Shown here in pieces: positions 57,877 through 64,000 of a stretch of DNA of 64,000 nucleotides. The notes under the pieces were generated by a model, which was given only the letters and a program-made list of their open reading frames with translations, did not search any database and had not been told where the DNA came from. The position numbers and the translations under genes are program-made. The DNA comes from Parasponia andersonii. Lineage: Eukaryota > Streptophyta > Magnoliopsida > Rosales > Cannabaceae. How positions within the stretch are numbered: the first letter of the stretch is position 1; each line of letters starts with the position of its first letter. Location of the stretch: positions 179,084 to 243,083 of the forward strand of contig JXTB01000485.1 in assembly GCA_002914805.1 (NCBI GenBank). The letters run 5' to 3'.

Positions 57877-58417
57877 ATTATAACTATATTTTATAACCGT
57901 AAAAAGATAATCATATTTTATAATCTTAAAAAAAAATTATTTACATTTAATAATTTGTACTCTTTTTTATTATGACAATTGGGTATAATTTAAATGTCTA
58001 TTGTCTATAATAATAATAATAATAATAATTAGTCCTAAAATGTCATTTTGAAAAGTAGTCCTATAAATATAATTTAAACTAGCAAAAACACATAGTGCAA
58101 CACACTTTTCCTCTTCTCACTTCATATTTATTGATACTAATAGACCTTGCTTAAAAATGATCGAGTATTAGGACGACTTTGCACATGTGGACTGGATTAG
58201 AAAAGAGAATAATGCTAGTAATTATGTTCCTTAAATACTTGAACTTTCTTTAAAATTTGACTATCTTAACATTTCAACAAAAATTATAAAATGTTTTTAA
58301 TGGATCACATCCCTTCATAGACTCATATTTATATGATCCTCGTGTCCAATTTTAGGCTATCATATTTCATAGGAGGTTTTCGAAGACGGAGTTTAGTAGA
58401 TATTCCTTTTGATTTTA
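57877..58417. other. AT-rich intergenic DNA; no gene seen
   Basis: Includes an (ATA)n tract at about 58009-58030. Nothing codes. Confidence 0.5.
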
Positions 58418-58965
58418 GGATTAAGTATGATAATGGTCCCTGAATTATATTCATTATATCACTTTGCCTCTCGAATTTTTTACTTACATAGTAGTGATTT
58501 TTGAAGTATGTGATTATTATAACAATAACCCATTTTCACTAAATATTAATTTTTTTTACCATAAAATAATCATAGACAAAGCATATAATTGGGCATTATT
58601 TACTTCTATGAGTTAGAATCTTGTTTTTAACTATAATTACTAAATTGTGCATTTTGCACAATACTCATTTCTGTCAAAAATTTAACGGTTTGTTAAAAAA
58701 AAAACAGTCATTACTACAATAATTGCATAAGTCTTGATAAGTTTTTATTGTGTAAGTTCAAAGTTTAGAATCTCATTATTGACCACGGTTACCAAATCAT
58801 GTGTTCTATAATGACTTATTTCTGTTAAATATTTAATAGTTTGTGACAAAAGGATCATTATTACAATAATTACATAATTTAAAGACTATTACTATGTCAG
58901 TTGAAAATTCAAGGGACAAAGTAGTACAATAAGTATAATTCAGGGACTATTAATATCATTAATCC
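58418..58965. mobile_element. MULE-type MITE with long inverted repeats (548 bp)
   Basis: About 60-bp inverted repeats: left GGATTAAGTATGATAATGGT..., right reverse complement GGATTAATGATATTAATAGT..., both continuing CCCTGAATTATA. Flanking 9-mers TTGATTTTA (58409-58417) and TTCATTTTA (58966-58974) match at 8 of 9 positions. Termini resemble those of the nested element at 20042-21569 (GGGTTAATGAT). No coding capacity. Confidence 0.75.
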
Positions 58966-59039
58966 TTCATTTTATGAACAAATATATCATTTTTTTAATT
59001 GTAATTATAAGAGTTTAATATTATATCTTTGTAAAATAT

Positions 59040-59565
59040 TTATTTACAACTGTTATAAATTGGTATCTTATTTATTTACTATTATCTCAAAAAAATTTAT
59101 AAATAACACACAATGACATATTTACTTTTATTCCCTAATAAATTACTTATTTACTATTATTATAAACTAGTATATTATTTATTTACTATAATTTTTTAAA
59201 AAAATACTAATGATACACGATGACATATTTATCATTATACCCCTATAATTATTTATTTATCACTATTGTAAAGTAGTATATTATTTATTTACTACAAACT
59301 AAAAGGATCATTTATTTACCATTGATATATGGTGGTATATTTATCATTATACCCCTGATAATTTTATTATTTACCACTATTATAAGAGTGGTATAACACT
59401 TATTCAGTATAACCTAAAAAATATCTCTCATTTACACATCAATATATAATAATAAATTTACCATTATAACTCCGCTACACAACTTATTTATCGTGATCTC
59501 AAAAAAAAAAAAAATCACTTAGTTACTACTGATATTAAGTGGTATATAGTTGATTTGCCAAAATT
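59040..59565. repeat. Degenerate tandem repeat, about 110-bp unit
   Basis: Five successive blocks start with TTATTTACxA(C/T)T and carry GTGGTAT-like, TATTTATTTACTA and GACATATTTATCATTATACCCCT segments. Starts are at about 59040, 59147, 59253, 59367 and 59484, so units are 106-117 bases. The last copy is partial. Units are diverged and AT-rich; no coding frame. Confidence 0.65.
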
Positions 59566-59865
59566 GGAATATAAAAAGCGAGTTTCCTTAAAAAAATGTA
59601 ATAACGTGTCAGTTGTCATTTTTTTCCTACCAACGTTATCCTTTTTTTTTTCTTTGTCAAAAAAAGAAATCAAACGACATGCCATTTTTTAAACAACCTG
59701 TCATTTAATATAAAAATGAGCGAAGCCCTTACTTTAGCTATACTAAAATTAGAGGAGTACCGTATAAACAAGAGGAATAGAATAGAGCTTCCATAGACAT
59801 GGCCTGGCAATTATTCATTTTGGTAATCCAAGATAATTAACCTTAGATACGCATATATATATATA

Positions 59866-60048
59866 TTAATTGTTGGATCATCATCTAATAATGATTCAAT
59901 GGCTATAATGAAGTACATGAAAAGACGCGTATATCATTAATATTATTTCTCTCTCTTACTTTTTAATATAAAAAAATGTGTAAGAAAAATTTTTATTGGC
60001 CAAAATGATACCTACATAGGTAAAAAAAAAAAACTTATTAGATTGTTG

Positions 60049-60050
<2 letters not shown>
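59866..60050. mobile_element. Right part of a small inverted-repeat element
   Basis: Matches the gap-interrupted element at 24971-25116 from TTGTTGGATCATCATCTAAT onward and continues to a right terminus (TAGGT, an A run, then CTTATTAGATTGTTGCC) that is the inverse of that element's left end. The left terminus is missing. A (TA)n tract follows at 60051-60083. Confidence 0.55.

Positions 60051-60083
<33 letters not shown>
60051..60083. repeat. (TA)n microsatellite
   Basis: Sixteen TA units directly abut the right end of the preceding element. Confidence 0.95.
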
Positions 60084-60085
<2 letters not shown>

Positions 60086-60125
60086 TGCTAAACTTTACTA
60101 GAGCTAAAGCCTGTTCAAATCAGTA

Positions 60126-60447
60126 TAGAGGTGTCAAATAGGCTATGTCAGGCCACCCCAATCAGGCCCACAAAATTCGTAGGTCAAGACAGGTCGAATC
60201 ACAAAAAATTAAAATATACACAATATATAAAATATATTTTTTTGGGGCCTAATTAGGCTCATTGTAGGCCTTGGGCGGCCTATGGCATCCTAGGATGAAC
60301 TGGGTTATGGGCATGACTATTGAAGCTTAGCATGGCCTATAAAATTTCGTAGGTCATAACATGACAGAGCTAAGATCATGATGGATCGGGCCGAGCTGAC
60401 TTAACATCAAATGGGCCCACTGGCCTGGGCGCAATTTGACATTTATA
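60126..60447. mobile_element. hAT-type non-autonomous element, older copy (322 bp)
   Basis: The termini TAGAGGTGTCAAATAGGC and reverse right end TATAAATGTCAAATTGCGC are related to the neighbouring hAT elements, and the ends carry GGGCC-type motifs. Flanks share only AATC of eight bases, so the duplication has decayed or the ends are slightly misplaced. Confidence 0.5.
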
Positions 60448-60986
60448 AATCCTTGCCTAAAATGCTATGTCATCTAAGAGCATTTTCAAAAGCTTTGAAT
60501 AAACTCTTACCTTTAGATCTCAACATAGAAATCGCCCGAAAGATAATTGAGATCCCCCAAAATTGAAAGGGAATACTCGATTTTAAATCCAGGATAGTAA
60601 GTGAAAATATAGAGAGATTCTCGAAATCCAAACAAACATCGATTGTAGAAATATTGACAAACCTGTTTATTTTCTTGAAACTTTGAGAGAGAAAATCAAA
60701 GAAAATAAATGAAAATATAATAAAATTAAAGCTAGATAATCAAAGTACGGAGAAAATACTTCAAAATTGAATCTAGAAACATTGGCACGAAGGAAAAACT
60801 AAGTCATTTTTTTCTCCATTTTTGGAATTAACATCGTGACCAGTAAGTCGAATGTTTTTTTTAAAAATAAAAATAGCTATCTAGAATCACACAAGGGTCG
60901 ATTGGTAAAATTAGCTCTAATAGTTTTAAAAAATATATAAAAGTTACCAACTTAAAGAATGGGTATACACTTACAATAGTGCTCTC
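60448..60986. other. Intergenic DNA between two hAT-type elements; no gene seen
   Basis: Contains GAAAATATAGAGAGATTCTCGAAATC-like sequences without a readable frame. Confidence 0.5.
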
Positions 60987-61432
60987 TAGAGATGTCACTG
61001 TGAGCCGGCTTACATTTTAAAGAAAAAGCACAGCTCGTTACATGTAGTAGGGGCCGGGCGGAGCCTGTCATAGACCCAGAGGCCTGGCTTGACTCACATT
61101 TTTATCGGCCCATATTTAGTCATTCTATATATAATTTTAAATATATTTCTTAATTAAATATTTTCATTTATATGCTTTTATTGTAATTTATTTATTTATT
61201 TTCAATTTATTCAAATTTAAAAGAATGTGGATGAATTTTAGGTCTATATTTGATATTTTAAAACGTAAAATAACAACGAAATTAGGTCCTCATTGTGGTC
61301 CATATTTGGCTCACATAGGCACGACTTACTTAGGCCCGCATAAAACGTGGGTTGTGCCTGTAATCCATGCCGAACCCCTTAATAAAGTCTGGTACAAAGC
61401 CCGTCTAAGCACCGGCCCATTTTACATCTCTA
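60987..61432. mobile_element. hAT-type non-autonomous element (446 bp)
   Basis: Inverted termini TAGAGATGTCACTGTGAGCCGG and reverse right end TAGAGATGTAAAATGGGCCGG. Flanking octamers GTGCTCTC (60979-60986) and CTACTCTC (61433-61440) match at 6 of 8 positions. It ends about 570 bases upstream of the 14-3-3 start codon. Confidence 0.7.
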
Positions 61433-61440
61433 CTACTCTC

Positions 61441-61998
61441 TTTCTTGAGTAAGTTAGTGGGCCGAACTGAGTCGAGGAGTACTGGGCTTTGGGCCCTCAG
61501 AAACTTCCATATAAAATTCATATGACCGGCCCAAAATGCCCACGCCGTCGCCGAAATTTGACTTCCGTAGAAGCTGACTCTAATCCATCTCACCGCTCTA
61601 TCCTGTTTTCATAATAATTGACCAATCAGACCCCAGGAACCACGCCCAACACGCGCTACTGCTCTGGAAACCTTTACGACAATCTAATTCATCAAAAACG
61701 ACGCCGTTCTCTCCACACTTCATAGGACGAAAACGCCCATAAACCTCTTCTCCTATTACCAAATCACCCCTAAAATGAGCAAAACTCTCACCAGAGAGCG
61801 AGCACGCCAATTTTTATCTCACTCTTCGAGTACGCTTGAAAAAGATCCAAAATGGCCAACCAATACTTCCTCGTAATATAAGACCCTTCGCTTTAAGTCT
61901 AAGCTGTACGAATCTCAAATTCTTTCAAATCCCTCACTCATTCACTCTCCCTCTCTCTCCAGCTTTTTCTCTCTTCTGCAAATCCGAGCTCGGCTTCA
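61441..61998 (+). promoter_or_regulatory. Upstream region and leader of the 14-3-3 gene
   Basis: Less AT-rich than the surrounding DNA. An AATATAAG at about 61875 is a weak TATA candidate, and a CT-rich tract (CTCTCCCTCTCTCTCC, near 61947) precedes the ATG, as in many plant leaders. No upstream ATG is in frame with the main start. Confidence 0.4.
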
Positions 61999-64000
61999 AT
62001 GGCGTCCGCGGTGCCGGAAAACCTGAATAGGGAGCAATACGTCTACTTGGCAAAACTAGCGGAGCAAGCCGAGCGATACGAGGAGATGGTTCGGTTCATG
62101 GAGAAGCTCGTGGTGGTGTCCACCGCACCGGGAGGCTGCGGCGGCTCCGAGCTCACCGTGNGATCGGGCCCCTCCGGGCTGCGTGGCGGATCGTCTCGTC
62201 GATCGAGCAGAAGGAGGAGAGCCGCAAGAACGACGAGCTCGTCCCGCTCGTCAAGGGCTACAGATCCAAGGTCGAGTACGAGCTCTCGACCGTCTGCGCT
62301 GGGATCCTCGGCCTGTTGGACTCGCACCTCGTTCTATCGGCTTCGAGCGGCGAGTCCAAGGTCTTCTACTTGAAGATGAAGGGCGATTACCATCGGTACC
62401 TCGCCGAGTTCAAGGTCGGGGACGAGAGAAAGGCCGCCGCGGAGGAGACCATGACGGCTTACAAGGCTGCTCAGGTACTCTGAGATTTGATTATTTGATT
62501 CAATTTCGGTTTTTTTTTTTTTTGGGATTTAATTTGAAGCTGAAGAAATTGATTATTCTGTATAAGGATATTGCAACTGCTGAACTGAGTCCGACGCATC
62601 CGATAAGGCTGGGTTTGGCGCTGAACTTTTCGGTGTTCTATTACGAGATTCTCAGTGCTTCAGACAGAGCTTGTGCCATGGCAAAACAGGTTAGCTCTAT
62701 TCTTATGACTACTACGATGATATGATTTGTTACGCTACTGAGGCGGTAGAAATACCAATTCGCTTTTTCGACGTATTGACATTTTTGGTTACTTGAAGTT
62801 TAACTCTCTTTTTGTTCGAAACGAAGACTTGAAACAAATACTAGTAGCTTGCTATATATGTGTATAAATTCATTCTTGGAATATGAAATTTATTACTATT
62901 GGATTTAGGGTAGGTGTAGTTACTGGTCAGTAAGGGTGCATTTGGTTGGATATGTTTGATTTGGATTTTATGCCGGATTTCTAGATTCTTTTCTTTGAAT
63001 AATTCTCTAATGATAGGTTAGAGGCGAATTCAATTTATGCTATATTATTGAAATGCATTTTTTAGCAGCCAATGAACGAATTGGAGTGGAGAATGAAAAC
63101 TCTTGATGGAATAATAGTACTTTTGCTTCCGGACTTCGGATGATTTCGAGTTATGGATCCCTACTCTCCTGCACTTCATGTTAACAAGTAACTAGTATAT
63201 AATTTAATAAGAAAATTGAAGATGCTAATGCATCGATGTGCCTAAATTTCGATTTGTCTCAAACATGAGCTGCATTGTCAATTTTTCATGTTAAAGTATG
63301 ACAATGTTTACTGTAGTGTGCATGTAATGTTTTAACTGGGAAGAATTTATTTTTCTTTTTGGAAGGTGGTAGTTTTGCAGATAGGATCGGTCTCGTTTTA
63401 TTTTTGGTGCACAGTACTTGATATCTTGAAATGTTAAGTCCATGCCTTTGAAAAAACTGAGGCACATACACATTAAGAATTTATAAGTGTGGGCTTTTAT
63501 TAGAGCGGCAACAATTTATTTCCATTTTTTCAATAACAATATGTTACATATCTAAGTTGCCTAATTATATTATAGTAGATAGACATAAATTGGTTGTAGG
63601 TTATACATGAATGTAATTGATGGGTTGGATAAAGGGGGCTGATTTAGAAAAAGATTATGGAAGTGGAATTAGAAACTTATTATTGAAACAGTTGGTCTTC
63701 TTTTTTTATTTATTTATTTTTTTCCCTCGAAGAATTGAGTGGTCAAATGAACTTTCAGATAACCTAGCAGTAAGAATAATTGGACAACAAAAAAGAAGAT
63801 GATTGTAATTCTTGAGTTTTAGTTCATAATTGACATAGTTTTAGACGAGAAAACTACAAAGCAGATAAGATTTTCTTTTACTTCTTTGATTGGCAAGGCC
63901 AATGGCTGCTTAGTTTTGAAGGTTTATAGACAAAACAATTTAGAGTATTCTCCATGAATAATGGTGTCCTGTTTCATACATTTGATAACATAAACTTAGA
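61999..64000 (+). CDS. GRF8: 14-3-3 protein (kappa/lambda type), 5' part, runs off the window
   Basis: 14-3-3 dimers bind phosphoserine and phosphothreonine motifs on client proteins. Exon 1 (61999-62474) starts [20 protein letters not shown], continues [18 protein letters not shown], and after an assembly defect reads [50 protein letters not shown] and ends AYKAAQ|GTACTC. Exon 2 (62567-62689) gives [41 protein letters not shown] and a GT donor. The last exon (AFEEAIAELDTL and onward) is not found up to 64000, so the next intron exceeds 1.3 kb. The single N at 62161 stands where about 38 bases encoding the invariant EERNLLSVAYKNV segment should be; without them the frame appears broken. Loops DELVPLV and SASSGESK place it with the non-epsilon kappa/lambda isoforms. 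The phosphopeptide-binding Lys and Arg of helices 3 and 5 are only partly visible because of the defect. Exon 1 is GC-rich. Confidence 0.9.
62161..62161. other. Single N hiding missing coding sequence
   Basis: Sequence jumps from ...GAGCTCACCGTG (ELTV) to GATCGGG (..VIG), skipping the family's invariant EERNLLSVAYKN block. This is best explained by a collapsed or unresolved assembly segment rather than a real frameshift. Confidence 0.85.

Noticed and set aside
62183-62725. 180-codon Arg-rich frame over the 14-3-3 exon
   Set aside because: Shadow frame exposed by the missing bases at 62161; the true 14-3-3 frame is offset and matches the family throughout.

Overview
The window is nuclear DNA from a flowering plant, most likely a eudicot. 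It is AT-rich and sparsely genic, the genes have many GT-AG introns, and dispersed small DNA transposons fill the space between them. The proteins are recognisably plant: a MYND-type ubiquitin protease, a thylakoid-curvature protein, a 14-3-3 of the kappa/lambda type and an intronless dicarboxylate carrier. The species cannot be fixed from sequence alone. Assembly gaps lie at 25117-25298 (182 N), 23951 (one N) and 62161 (one N, which hides missing coding sequence).

Layout. A secreted proline-rich protein gene (1857-2276, +) is followed by a frameshifted Pro/Ser-rich repeat pseudogene (about 4664-5471, +). An IMPACT/YigZ-family gene (6082-7625, -, 6 exons, 260 aa) and a UBP15/16-type deubiquitinase (8792-13731, -, 11 exons, 944 aa) come next. 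From 13.7 to 25.6 kb there is repeat-dominated DNA with a panB-like pseudogene fragment (about 16014-16286, -), a tRNA-Ser(GCU) just beyond it (25674-25755, +), and then a mitochondrial dicarboxylate carrier with an upstream ORF (27844-28815, +). A 21-exon conserved plant gene of unknown function (33222-40197, -, 1132 aa) is followed by about 9 kb of repeat-derived DNA, a weak two-exon small ORF near 49.5-49.8 kb, a CURT1D-like gene (51566-54430, -, 5 exons, 213 aa), a dense cluster of transposons (54.7-61.4 kb), and the 5' half of a 14-3-3 gene (61999 to beyond the right edge, +). Exon coordinates were derived by hand from splice sites and reading-frame continuity.

The genes do not form a pathway or operon. 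Their order is informative, though: from memory of Arabidopsis, UBP16, DIC2 and the unknown 1.1-kaa protein lie close together on chromosome 4, while 14-3-3 kappa lies next to a paralogue of that unknown protein on chromosome 5. The window therefore looks like the unfractionated ancestral neighbourhood.

I found no candidate for a wholly new molecular system. The most unusual content is transposon architecture: two copies of one MULE-like family, each holding different nested insertions that act as empty-site controls for one another; a cluster of hAT-like elements with 8-bp target duplications; three related foldback elements within 2.6 kb; and two coding-like stretches inside introns that I cannot assign.
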